A stretch of DNA of 24,307 nucleotides from Hydrogenophaga sp. (GCA_030684755.1 JAUXXN010000016.1:1-24307), one strand, 5' to 3'; numbered from the stretch's first letter, positions 1-5,598 are shown. Translations and numbers: made by a program. The notes: generated by a model not told the origin, from the sequence alone.

Positions 1-153
1 GGTGGCGTCGCTGACCATGATGAACTTGTCACCAATGATGACGCCGGAGTTCGGGTCGCCTTCGGCGGTGTAGGCCCAGCAATGGGGGCTGAGCTGTTCG
101 AAGGTGATTTTTTTGTCTTCCAGGTCGGCCTGGGAGGCGAAGGCTTTGCTCAT
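1..153 (-). CDS. MBL-fold metallo-hydrolase, N-terminal part (cut by window edge)
   Basis: Only the first 51 codons are in the window; the gene continues beyond position 1. The start is the ATG at 151-153, preceded by a GGAG ribosome site about nine bases upstream. The peptide begins MSKAFASQADLEDKK and contains TAEGDPNSGVIIGD followed by MVSDAT, the pattern seen at the start of beta-lactamase-fold hydrolases of Burkholderiales, where a beta hairpin (GVIIGD) leads to a strand ending in Asp before the HxHxDH zinc motif. The zinc-binding residues lie outside the window, so the catalytic state and substrate cannot be judged. It is read in the same direction as the vapBC genes next to it, with a 77-base gap, and looks like the resident gene bordering the TA island. 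Confidence 0.7.
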   Translation of the reverse strand, partial: MSKAFASQADLEDKKITFEQLSPHCWAYTAEGDPNSGVIIGDKFIMVSDAT

Positions 154-230
154 GGGGGTCTCCAGTGTGGGCGGTGCAACAAGTAGCGGTATTTTACCTA
201 AACGAAATGAATTTCATATAGGTGAATTTT

Positions 231-641
231 TTAGGCCGGTGTCGTCACCCAATTGCACAAGCGCAAAGCCTCTACACGCTCAAATTCACGCAGGTTGTTC
301 GACACCAGTGTCAGACCCTCGCTGCGGGCATGGGCGGCAATATGCAGGTCGTTGACGCCGATGGTCTGCCCCCGCTTTTCCAGCGCACTGCGAATGCTGC
401 CGTAGTGTTGCGCAGCTTTCGGGCCATAGGGCAACACGTCCAGACGGCTGCAAAAATCTTCCACCACAGCCAAAGAAACGGCAGGCGCGTTGCTTTTTTC
501 AGCACCATGCAGCAGTTCTGCCAAGGTGATGCTGGAGATGGCCATGTGTCCAGCCTCTTGGTTAAACACTTGCAGAGCCGACAGGGGTCTTTTCTTGATC
601 ACGTAGATCACGATGTTGGTGGCGAGCATGTAGCGCAGCAT
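231..641 (-). CDS. vapC: VapC-type PIN-domain toxin with first catalytic Asp replaced by Ala
   Basis: 136 residues, the usual size of a VapC ribonuclease, which normally cleaves tRNA or rRNA with Mg2+ held by four acidic residues. The C-terminal acidic motif (NDLHIAAHA, D98), the middle Glu (AELLHGAE, E42) and the VSNNLREF motif (115-120) are all present. The N-terminal motif, normally LDTNI, here reads LATNI: residue 7 is Ala (codon GCC; Asp would be GAC). This Asp is close to invariant in PIN nucleases, so the protein is predicted to be inactive or strongly weakened while still able to bind its antitoxin. The start codon overlaps the stop of vapB by one base (TAATG), giving translational coupling. 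The family call is firm; loss of activity is inferred. Confidence 0.9.
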   Translation of the reverse strand: MLRYMLATNIVIYVIKKRPLSALQVFNQEAGHMAISSITLAELLHGAEKSNAPAVSLAVVEDFCSRLDVLPYGPKAAQHYGSIRSALEKRGQTIGVNDLHIAAHARSEGLTLVSNNLREFERVEALRLCNWVTTPA

Positions 642-874
642 TAAAACGCCTCGCGCTCGGGCTGGTCCTGGCTGGCGCGTGTCTCCATGAAGTCGTCAGC
701 CACGGCGGGGCCGTTCAGAAAAAAACTGTCCCAGGTGTGCTCCAGCGGGGCGATCACCCGTTCACAACCCCGGGCCCTGACATCGACCCGTTTGACGTTG
801 TCAGGTAGGCGCAGCGCAGCGGGCAACCGGACCGCTTGGCTGCGGTTGTTGATGAAAACGGTGCTGGCGGTCAT
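641..874 (-). CDS. vapB: VapB-type antitoxin (AbrB/SpoVT fold)
   Basis: 77 residues, the normal length for VapB. The N-terminal half (TVFINNRSQAVRLPAALRLP) is the swapped-hairpin AbrB/MazE-like DNA-binding domain with the signature NRSQAVRLP. The acidic, Trp- and Phe-containing C-terminal tail (WDSFFLNGPAVADDFM) is the typical toxin-clasping segment. The ATG at 872-874 has a GGAG site about eight bases upstream. It is first in a two-gene operon with vapC, overlapping it by one base. By analogy with the family, the VapBC complex should repress the promoter to the right of 874, where an AT-rich stretch (ATATATTC...TGTATAG) lies. The antitoxin looks intact although its partner has lost an active-site residue. 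Confidence 0.9.
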   Translation of the reverse strand: MTASTVFINNRSQAVRLPAALRLPDNVKRVDVRARGCERVIAPLEHTWDSFFLNGPAVADDFMETRASQDQPEREAF

Positions 875-960
875 TTTCGGGCTCCACGGGTTGGGATATA
901 TTCATTGTATAGCGCATTTTTTGATCCAATGGATTGACTGGAAAAGCACCGGAATCACTC

Positions 961-1029
961 CCGCGAAAAGTCGTCTCTGGGGACAACGCGAATCACGGAT
1001 TCCATGTGTGGGCTTTCATACAACGCAAG
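961..1029 (-). pseudogene. Fragment of a DUF2442 gene 5' end (copy A)
   Basis: On the minus strand this stretch encodes MESVIRVVPRDDFS then RE and a stop, matching the first 14 residues of the DUF2442 gene at 4825-5079, and the DNA match continues upstream of the ATG to the CAACGC motif. Homology ends after about 16 codons. It sits in the 213-base gap between vapBC and hipBA. It is a degenerate duplicate rather than a gene; no body of the DUF2442 domain is left. Confidence 0.8.
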
Positions 1030-1087
1030 AACACCATCAGGCATTTTTTGGCGGAGTCGATTCGCTTTAACGCATAATAAATCGCCA

Positions 1088-1405
1088 ATGAATACGCAAA
1101 AGAGAATCAAAAACCCCGTCACACTCATGCGCCTGGGTCAGGCGCTGAGGCAGCGCCGTGAGCAGCTGGGGCTGGCGCAGAGCAAAGTGCGCGGTATGCG
1201 GCAGGCTACGGTGTCCAAGCTGGAAAACGGCGGCGATGTCACGCTGGACACCTTGGTCAGCCACGCCTCGGCGCTGGGGCTGGAAGTGGCGCTGGTGCCC
1301 ATCGGCCAGGGCAAGCCGCTGCTGTTTGGCCAGGAGCCGACCGGCCAGCCCAGTCAGGTGCTGGACCTGCTGGCCGAATGCAACGATCTGGTGGACCGCG
1401 CATGA
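1088..1405 (+). CDS. hipB: HipB-like XRE-family antitoxin with shortened HTH
   Basis: 105 residues, matching the Xre-family partner of HipA kinases, which binds operator DNA and neutralises HipA. The second half of the HTH is clear (MRQATVSKLENG, residues 37-48). Between Gln31, the usual conserved Q at the start of helix 2, and Gly36, there are four residues (SKVR) where XRE domains normally have seven, so the helix-turn-helix appears to lack three residues, as from a nine-base in-frame deletion. DNA binding may be impaired. The ATG at 1088 has no convincing ribosome site; a CATAATAA sequence about ten bases before it could be a -10 element of a nearly leaderless transcript. The stop overlaps the hipA start (ATGA), so the two are translationally coupled. 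Confidence 0.85.
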   Translation: MNTQKRIKNPVTLMRLGQALRQRREQLGLAQSKVRGMRQATVSKLENGGDVTLDTLVSHASALGLEVALVPIGQGKPLLFGQEPTGQPSQVLDLLAECNDLVDRA

Positions 1406-2706
1406 CCTCCCCAGTCAGCTCGCTGGCGGTTCGGTTGGGTGGGGTGTTGGTAGGGCACCTGACCCGCTACCCCGGCGACCGAACCCATTTTGTGGTCGCT
1501 GACAGCTATGTCGATTTGGGGCCGCAACGCCCCGTGCTGTCGCTCTCGATGGCACGTCCGGGCGACGAAGCCAGCACCCATGCGCTGCTGCTGGACAGCC
1601 GCCACAAGTCGGCAGCAGTCAAAGCGCCGCCTTTTTTCGCCAACCTGTTGCCCGAGGGTGCCCTGCGCAGAACCATTGCCCAGCGCCTGAAAACCCACCC
1701 AGACCGCGATTTCGAATTCCTGCTTGCGCTGGGCCAGGACTTGCCGGGTGCTGTGGTTATGTCAACGGCAGAAGCCGCGCAAACAGAGCAGGTACCGTCT
1801 GTGCAAGGTGGCGATGCCGGGTCTGCGTCGGCGGTGGGCGCACGGCCCGATGAACCTGCGTTGAAGTTTTCGCTGGCGGGTGTGCAAATGAAATTCTCCA
1901 TGCTGCGCCAGGGTGAGCGGCTGGTGCTGGCTGGCCAGGGGCAGCTGGGCAACTACCTGGTCAAGCCGCCGTCGAGGGACTGCGAGGCTCTGCCCCGGCT
2001 GGAGGCCGCCACCATGGCAACCGCCGGTGCCGCTGGCATTGAGGTGCCGGCGTTCAGGTTGGTGGCAGCGCACGATGCTCAAGGTCTGCCGGGACAGGAC
2101 GCATGGCATACCGACGAGGATTTTTACGCCATCCGCCGGTTCGACCGACCCGAGTACGTCCAGGGCGTGGGCCGCGTCCACATCGAAGACTTTGCACAGG
2201 TGTTCAACCAGTGGCCACACGACAAATACGGCCAGATCAACCATGAAATGATGGGCCGCGTCCTGCTGCGCTACGCAGGTGGGCTGGCCGACCTGAAAGA
2301 AATGTCGCGTCGCATGGTGCTCAACGTGCTGATGGGCAACGGCGATGCCCACATCAAGAACTGGTCACTGATCTACGACAGCCCCTTGCGCCCCAGACTG
2401 GCCCCAGCCTACGACCTGGTCTCGACGGTGGCCTGCATGGCGCACGACACGTCACTGGCCCTGAACATGGGCGGCGTGAAGCAATTCGAGGCCATCACGC
2501 TCGACACGTTTGCCACCTTTCTGACACGCGTCGGGCTGGCCGACCAGATTCATGCGGAGGTGATGGACGAAGTGCGGCAGGCGGGGCAACGGGTGCTGGC
2601 TGACTGGCGCGGCCAGTTTGAGGCATGGGGTGTGCCGCAGCGACTGGTACAGCGCCTGGCGTTGCACCAGCAGCGGCTGCCGCTGACCGCATCTTTGGTG
2701 GGTTGA
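1402..2706 (+). CDS. hipA: HipA-type serine/threonine kinase toxin
   Basis: 434 residues, standard HipA length. HipA phosphorylates an essential translation factor (glutamyl-tRNA synthetase in E. coli) and causes dormancy. Seen here: the N-terminal subdomain (about 1-120, with PFFANLLPEG and PGAV), the KFSLAGVQMKFS motif (155-166) that corresponds to the nucleotide-binding and autophosphorylation loop, the catalytic loop GNGDAHIKN (312-320, D315 and N320) and the metal-binding PAYDL (335-339, D338). All key residues are present, so the kinase looks functional. The start was placed at the ATG at 1402 because it overlaps the hipB stop as ATGA; an in-frame ATG at 1378 lies inside hipB. The gene ends at 2706, immediately before a decayed DUF2442 copy. 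Confidence 0.92.
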   Translation: MTSPVSSLAVRLGGVLVGHLTRYPGDRTHFVVADSYVDLGPQRPVLSLSMARPGDEASTHALLLDSRHKSAAVKAPPFFANLLPEGALRRTIAQRLKTHPDRDFEFLLALGQDLPGAVVMSTAEAAQTEQVPSVQGGDAGSASAVGARPDEPALKFSLAGVQMKFSMLRQGERLVLAGQGQLGNYLVKPPSRDCEALPRLEAATMATAGAAGIEVPAFRLVAAHDAQGLPGQDAWHTDEDFYAIRRFDRPEYVQGVGRVHIEDFAQVFNQWPHDKYGQINHEMMGRVLLRYAGGLADLKEMSRRMVLNVLMGNGDAHIKNWSLIYDSPLRPRLAPAYDLVSTVACMAHDTSLALNMGGVKQFEAITLDTFATFLTRVGLADQIHAEVMDEVRQAGQRVLADWRGQFEAWGVPQRLVQRLALHQQRLPLTASLVG

Positions 2707-2870
2707 GTTGCTTCGCGCCAGTCATCAGGCTGTGTTCTGCACCTCCGCAATGCCAACGAAAAATCGTCTCTGGGAACAACGCGAATCACGAATTCCATGT
2801 GTGGGCTTTCATACATCGCAAGTTGATGAGGCGAACATTGCTGCACTGCAGCGCCAGCCCAGTGGTTGTT
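2707..2870 (-). pseudogene. Deleted copy of the DUF4160-DUF2442 locus (copy B)
   Basis: This stretch matches the intact locus at 4806-5417 in pieces. Positions 2712-2752 match the 3' end of the DUF2442 gene (4812-4852), positions 2753-2820 match its 5' end (from 5034), and positions 2824-2857 match the upstream region of the DUF4160 gene (about 5389-5422). The 181 bases between 4853 and 5033, and essentially the whole DUF4160 gene, are missing. The minus strand still reads MEFVIRVVPRDDFSL before the internal junction. It is a clear internal-deletion derivative and not expected to make a functional protein. It includes a perfect dyad at 2840-2852 (GCTGCA-C-TGCAGC). Confidence 0.8.
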
Positions 2871-2880
2871 AAGCGGCAGC

Positions 2881-2909
2881 AAGAAAATGGAATCTGACCC
2901 CGATTTTTT
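2881..2909. repeat. 29-bp direct repeat, left copy
   Basis: The core GGAATCTGACCCCGATTTTT recurs at 3681-3709 in the same orientation with two mismatches over 29 bases. The two copies lie exactly 800 bases apart and bracket the HigBA module. The TCTGACCCC core resembles short dispersed repeats often seen in proteobacterial intergenic DNA near REP-associated transposases; that link is recollection, not shown here. Confidence 0.75.
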
Positions 2910-2920
2910 CCGGCTTGGAT

Positions 2921-3208
2921 TTACACCAACGAAATTTGCACCCGCTTGCCCACGGCTTTGGCGTATTTTTGAAGCGTGCGCAGCGAGGGCGATGGTTTGC
3001 CGGTGAGCAACGCACGCTCTAGGCGCGAGACCACGGGCGGGCTCACGTTCATGCGGCGGGCCACCTCTTCTTGCGAGAGCTTGGCCTCTTTGCGTACGCT
3101 CAAAATGGCGTCCAGCATGGGCATCTCTTCGCGTTCAATGCGCTCGTATTCGGCCCGCACTTGCGGGTTTTGAAGCATCTTGGCGATCAGTTCGTCATGG
3201 CTGAGCAT
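2921..3208 (-). CDS. XRE-family antitoxin (HigA-like)
   Basis: 95 residues with a C-terminal HTH_3/XRE domain: KLSQEEVARRMNVSPPVVSRLERA (about 43-66), in which the Gln, Ala and Leu-Glu positions of the fold are all intact. A helical N-terminal segment (MLSHDELIAKMLQNPQVRAEYERIEREE) is typical of antitoxins paired with HigB toxins of the phage Gp49 type, and often contacts the toxin. It is the second gene of a toxin-first operon and overlaps the toxin gene by 14 bases, the usual higBA arrangement. Its product would both neutralise the toxin and repress the operon. No lesion is visible; this is the best-preserved pair in the island. There is a GGTG-type ribosome site inside the end of the toxin gene. 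Confidence 0.88.
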   Translation of the reverse strand: MLSHDELIAKMLQNPQVRAEYERIEREEMPMLDAILSVRKEAKLSQEEVARRMNVSPPVVSRLERALLTGKPSPSLRTLQKYAKAVGKRVQISLV

Positions 3209-3527
3209 GTTTCACCTCCAACAGTCGTTTGCGGGCCAAGGCCAAATCGGCCATGGGCGTTTTCTGGGTTTTTTTGACAAAGCTGTGCAGCATCACAATG
3301 CGCCGCCCCACCAAAGTGCAATACATCACACGGGCAATGCCCTCGTGCGACTTCAGGCGCAACTCCAGCAGGCCATTGCCCATGGCCGATGAATGGGGTT
3401 CACCCAAATTTGCCCCCGCCGTGCGCATGCGCTCAGTCAAAGCGATGTACCGCCCCTGCAAGCCTTCGGGCAGTCCCAAAATATCAGCTTGCACCGCTTC
3501 GCTGTAATACCCAATCGTGTACTGCAT
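3195..3527 (-). CDS. HigB-like toxin (phage-derived Gp49-like, RelE superfamily)
   Basis: 110 residues from the chosen ATG at 3525-3527 (MQYTIGYYSEAV), the start that best fits the family; two further ATGs lie four and five codons upstream. The signature ELRLKSHEGIARVMYC followed by LHSFVKKTQKTP and a basic C-terminal helix is diagnostic of Gp49-like HigB toxins, ribosome-dependent mRNA interferases of the RelE fold. The arginine in IARV and the KKTQKTP lysines, thought to contact RNA, are present. An extended -10 like sequence (TGCTATGAT on the minus strand, near 3535-3543) sits only a few bases before the start, so the transcript could be leaderless. First gene of an operon with the HTH antitoxin, overlapping by 14 bases. 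Confidence 0.88.
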   Translation of the reverse strand: MQYTIGYYSEAVQADILGLPEGLQGRYIALTERMRTAGANLGEPHSSAMGNGLLELRLKSHEGIARVMYCTLVGRRIVMLHSFVKKTQKTPMADLALARKRLLEVKHAQP

Positions 3528-3579
3528 CCGCGTCATCATAGCAAATAAGCTAAGTTATCAGCCCAGCTGCCTGATCCAA

Positions 3580-3647
3580 GCCCCAAGTGGCTGCGCCGCC
3601 CAAACACCGATGGGCAAACCCCAACACCACACACCCACTACCGCACC
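3580..3647. repeat. 68-bp dispersed direct repeat, copy 1
   Basis: Aligns without gaps to 5594-5661, about 56 of 68 positions identical by eye, sharing cores such as CAAACACCGA and CACCACACAC. It lies downstream of the frameshifted toxin, as copy 2 lies upstream of a truncated antitoxin. No gene is read convincingly across it. Confidence 0.7.
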
Positions 3648-3680
3648 AACCAGACATGGTTGTAGTTGCTGGGGTTGCCA

Positions 3681-3709
3681 AAGAAATTGGAATCTGACCC
3701 CGATTTTTA
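3681..3709. repeat. 29-bp direct repeat, right copy
   Basis: Second copy of the repeat at 2881-2909, same orientation, 27 of 29 bases identical. It lies 22 bases past the original stop of the frameshifted toxin gene, so the 800-base repeat unit contains the HigBA pair plus the 68-bp repeat. Confidence 0.75.
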
Positions 3710-3730
3710 TTGAGAGGATGGTTGAAACGT

Positions 3731-4050
3731 TCACTTTCGACCGTAGGTGCTGTCGTGGTCAGGCGCCACTGACAGCAACCGCATGAATTTCCATCGCGGT
3801 ATGCAGTACAGCGACGAGACTGGGTAATGCGCAGCGTGTAAATGGCATCCACACCCAGCGGGGGTTTCACACTGACGATTTTTTCCCACTTCAACCCGTT
3901 GTCACGGTAAAGCTGGCCCCAGCACAGTTGCCGGATTTTTCTCAGGGTATCCATGACCGCGTTGCGTTCCGTCTTTTGCAAACCGAACAAGTGTTCCTGA
4001 AAAACCGGATTGTTCAGATCAAGGCGGATCAGGTTGTCGTTCAAGCCCAT
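3731..4050 (-). pseudogene. RelE/ParE-like toxin, frameshifted near its 3' end
   Basis: Starting at the ATG at 4048-4050 the frame encodes MGLNDNLIRLDLNNPVFQEH and continues through LKWEKIVSV and YTLRITQSRRCTAYRDG, a short beta-rich protein resembling RelE/ParE-fold toxins. After YRDG the frame breaks near 3785-3792. A one-base shift recovers FMRLLSVAPDHDSTYGRK and a stop at 3731-3733, the expected C-terminus, giving about 107 residues. In the present frame the ORF instead runs on with unrelated sequence to 3550. Loss of the final beta strand and C-terminal basic residues would probably inactivate it. Six bases separate it from the antitoxin gene upstream. Toxin identity is inferred from sequence style and neighbour; the frameshift is directly visible. 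Confidence 0.75.
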
Positions 4051-4056
4051 CCGCGT

Positions 4057-4335
4057 TTACTCACTTTGGGCAACGGCAGCCAAAATGCTGTCGGTTTGCG
4101 AGTCTGAGGCGGGATGTTGCGTTGACCATGCCAAGGCCCGCGCCAAGTCAGAAGAGGCTGGTGCCTCATGCAGCCAGCGTTCGTTGTCTGGAATGACGGT
4201 GGCGGTGCGTATCAACCAAACACCGGTGCCCTGCTCTTCAATCAACACCTGACGGCCCGCAAATTGTTTGCCGAGTGAAATCTGCCCATTGGCACCAACG
4301 ACCTTGACGACCGGGGACGATGCTGTCGCTTGCAT
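4057..4335 (-). CDS. AbrB/MazE-like antitoxin
   Basis: 92 residues. The N-terminal half VVKVVGANGQISLGKQFAGRQVLIEEQ has the GQISL and RQVLIEE pattern of swapped-hairpin AbrB/MazE DNA-binding domains. The rest (IPDNERWLHEAP and an Ala- and Ser-rich acidic tail) is a plausible toxin-binding arm. An AAGGAG ribosome site stands seven bases before the ATG at 4333-4335. It is the first gene of an operon with the broken toxin gene at 3731-4050, six bases downstream. A perfect inverted repeat at 4362-4376 lies directly upstream and is a good autoregulatory operator. The antitoxin appears intact, so it is probably now an orphan repressor. The exact antitoxin family is uncertain. Confidence 0.75.
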   Translation of the reverse strand: MQATASSPVVKVVGANGQISLGKQFAGRQVLIEEQGTGVWLIRTATVIPDNERWLHEAPASSDLARALAWSTQHPASDSQTDSILAAVAQSE

Positions 4336-4361
4336 GGCATGCTCCTTGATAAATGAATAAA

Positions 4362-4376
4362 TTGGTGCGGCACCAA
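4362..4376. promoter_or_regulatory. Perfect 15-bp dyad, probable antitoxin operator
   Basis: TTGGTGC-G-GCACCAA: 7-bp arms around one base, 26 bases before the antitoxin start. On the minus strand a TACAAT-like -10 element (about 4379-4384) abuts it, so bound antitoxin would block RNA polymerase. The dyad is seen directly; the operator role is inferred from TA autoregulation. Confidence 0.7.
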
Positions 4377-4456
4377 AATTGTATTATCCAAACGACGGTG
4401 CCGTATTGAACGTGGGCTTTCTCACATGGTTACACCTAAGAGGCCACTCAAACTAC

Positions 4457-4791
4457 TCACACTACAGTGTGCGTCTCCACCCGAACCACACCAAACCGCA
4501 AGCCCATCGCCTTGAGCAGCGCCAGCAGCGTTTTCAGGGTGGGGTTGCCGCTTGGGGACAGGGAGCGGTACAGACTTTCCCGCGACAGGCCGGTGTGCTT
4601 GGCAATGGTGCTCATGCTCACTCATGCCCTTGGGCCTCGGCATAGCAACGTAGGGGTGAGAGCAGCGATTCACGCCGGCCAGGCTCGTCCACGGATGCCA
4701 GGCATTCCACCAGCAGTGCCTGGGCAAAAGCGGGGTCATCGCGCATCAGTTCGATCACGGTTTCGTCATGCGGACGGTCGGGGCGGTTCAT
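4457..4791 (-). pseudogene. HTH antidote-type antitoxin, frameshifted
   Basis: From the ATG at 4789-4791 (AAGGAG site eight bases upstream) the frame reads MNRPDRPHDETVIELMRDDP through LRCYAEAQGHE and stops. In another frame the expected continuation follows at once: MSTIAKHTGLSRESLYRSLS, then GNPTLKTLLALLKAMGLRF, to the stop at 4457-4459. The reconstructed protein of about 108 residues is a HigA-type addiction-module antidote with a Cro-like HTH (TIAKHTGLSRESLYRSL). The break coincides with a repeated CATGAG ten bases apart (around 4613-4628), consistent with a duplication of about 11 bases. It is the third gene of a leftward operon after DUF4160 and DUF2442 genes. The second half has its own ATG, so a DNA-binding fragment could still be made. 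Confidence 0.8.
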
Positions 4792-4824
4792 GGTTGGCTC
4801 CTTGGTTGCCAGTCGCGCCAGTCG

Positions 4825-5079
4825 TCAAGCTGTGTTCTGCACCTCAGCAATGGGCGTAGACTTGTCAAAAAGCGTTTCGGGTGCAATGTCCAGATCGCCA
4901 GGCCAGCACACCGTGTCCAGAGCGACGTGTGCCTGCTTGAACAGGGCGGGATCTTTCAGGCGGGTAAAAACCCCACGCTCAAGATAAGGACGGGCATCAA
5001 AGCGGCGATGGTCGCCGGTACTGAACCAAAGTTCCAACGAAAAATCGTCTCTGGGAACAACGCGAATCACGGATTCCAT
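4825..5079 (-). CDS. DUF2442 domain protein
   Basis: 84 residues from the ATG at 5077-5079; a TTG six codons upstream overlaps the DUF4160 stop (TTGA) and is an alternative start. The sequence MESVIRVVPRDDFSLELWFSTGDHRRFDARPYLERGVF...LD...WPGDLDIAPETLFDKS is the standard DUF2442 pattern: an N-terminal V.P..D..L.L.F..GE-like hairpin, an F/Y-rich middle and a WPGDLDIAPE..L motif. These small proteins are regularly found next to DUF4160 proteins and are thought to be TA-like or nuclease-associated, but no biochemical role is established. It sits between DUF4160 and a broken HTH gene, 33 bases before the latter. Its first 14 codons recur twice elsewhere in this window as fragments. Confidence 0.85.
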   Translation of the reverse strand: MESVIRVVPRDDFSLELWFSTGDHRRFDARPYLERGVFTRLKDPALFKQAHVALDTVCWPGDLDIAPETLFDKSTPIAEVQNTA

Positions 5080-5093
5080 GTGTGGGCCTTCAT

Positions 5094-5363
5094 TCAACGC
5101 AGAGGATCAATCGGGAAGGGAGTCTGGCCATTCACAGCCAGTTCCCAGTCGGCCAGCAAAGACTCACGGTGAATCTCGATCCATGCCTGTACCAAGCGCG
5201 TCTTGGCAACGGGAATGCTCCCACTGAGCAACGCACCATCTGCGATAGAAAACGATGCTTCTTGCCCTTGGTATTTGGCATGGATGTGCGGCAGCTTGTG
5301 CCGCTCATCATCGAAAAAATACAGACAAATGACGATGCCATAAAACATGCTGATGGTTGGCAT
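5094..5363 (-). CDS. DUF4160 domain protein
   Basis: 89 residues, the typical DUF4160 length. It begins MPTISMFYGIVICLYFFDDE and contains the family's hallmark HKLPHIHAKYQGQEASFSI (histidine-rich PHIHA segment), followed by LVQAWIEIHRESLLADWELA, the conserved helix with W and EL positions. The HIH cluster could bind a metal, but no function is known. The ATG at 5361-5363 has an AGGGGAG ribosome site five bases upstream. It is the first gene of a three-gene leftward operon: DUF4160, DUF2442 (overlapping at the TTGA junction or 14 bases apart) and an HTH antitoxin-like gene. A near-perfect dyad at 5405-5417, conserved in the decayed copy at 2840-2852, lies about 40 bases upstream and may be its operator. 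Confidence 0.87.
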   Translation of the reverse strand: MPTISMFYGIVICLYFFDDERHKLPHIHAKYQGQEASFSIADGALLSGSIPVAKTRLVQAWIEIHRESLLADWELAVNGQTPFPIDPLR

Positions 5364-5404
5364 GGCTCCCCTCTTTTCAGTTGACAGTTGATTTGGTGAA
5401 CATA

Positions 5405-5417
5405 GCTGCACTGTAGC
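5405..5417. promoter_or_regulatory. Conserved 13-bp dyad upstream of DUF4160 operon
   Basis: GCTGCA-C-TGTAGC here, and the perfect version GCTGCA-C-TGCAGC at 2840-2852 in the deleted copy. Position about 42 bases before the DUF4160 start and conservation between copies suggest an operator for the operon's HTH protein. This is inference. Confidence 0.5.
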
Positions 5418-5427
5418 GCCACCCGTC

Positions 5428-5598
5428 TCAAGCCGCCGCCGCCGCCGCCTGCAACCGCACCTCCACCCCCAGTGCCCGTTGGATGGCCCCGAAGACCGCA
5501 AACAGGTTGCTCATGGAGGGGTTGTCGGGCTGCGACAACCTGCTGTGCAGGCTTTTGGCGGGCTTGTGGATTGCTTCGGCAAGCGCCCGCGAAACCCC
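5428..5598 (-). pseudogene. 3' stump of an HTH antitoxin gene
   Basis: The minus strand reads LAEAIHKPAKSLHSRLSQPD, NPSMSNLFAVFGAIQRALGV, then EVRLQ and a run of seven Ala, ending at the stop 5428-5430. This is the C-terminal half of a family of phage-type HTH antitoxins with the KPAKSLHRMLS..GNPSM.NL..IF..V core. The N-terminal half (about 55 residues) is missing: homology stops around 5598, where the 68-bp dispersed repeat begins. No start codon or ribosome site is apparent. The Ala run is coded by a GCC-type trinucleotide repeat (5431-5448) that may be slippage prone. It is upstream of the DUF4160 operon, same strand. Confidence 0.72.

Noticed and set aside
3785..3792. Programmed ribosomal frameshift restoring the toxin C-terminus
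   Set aside because: The site GAATTTCC/GGAAATTC is not a recognised slippery heptamer and no downstream structure is evident; a simple indel is more likely.
3550..4050. A single 166-residue protein starting at 4050
   Set aside because: The first about 90 residues look like a toxin but the remainder is unrelated and low-quality, while the expected C-terminus is readable in the next frame. It is treated as a frameshifted pseudogene ending at 3731.
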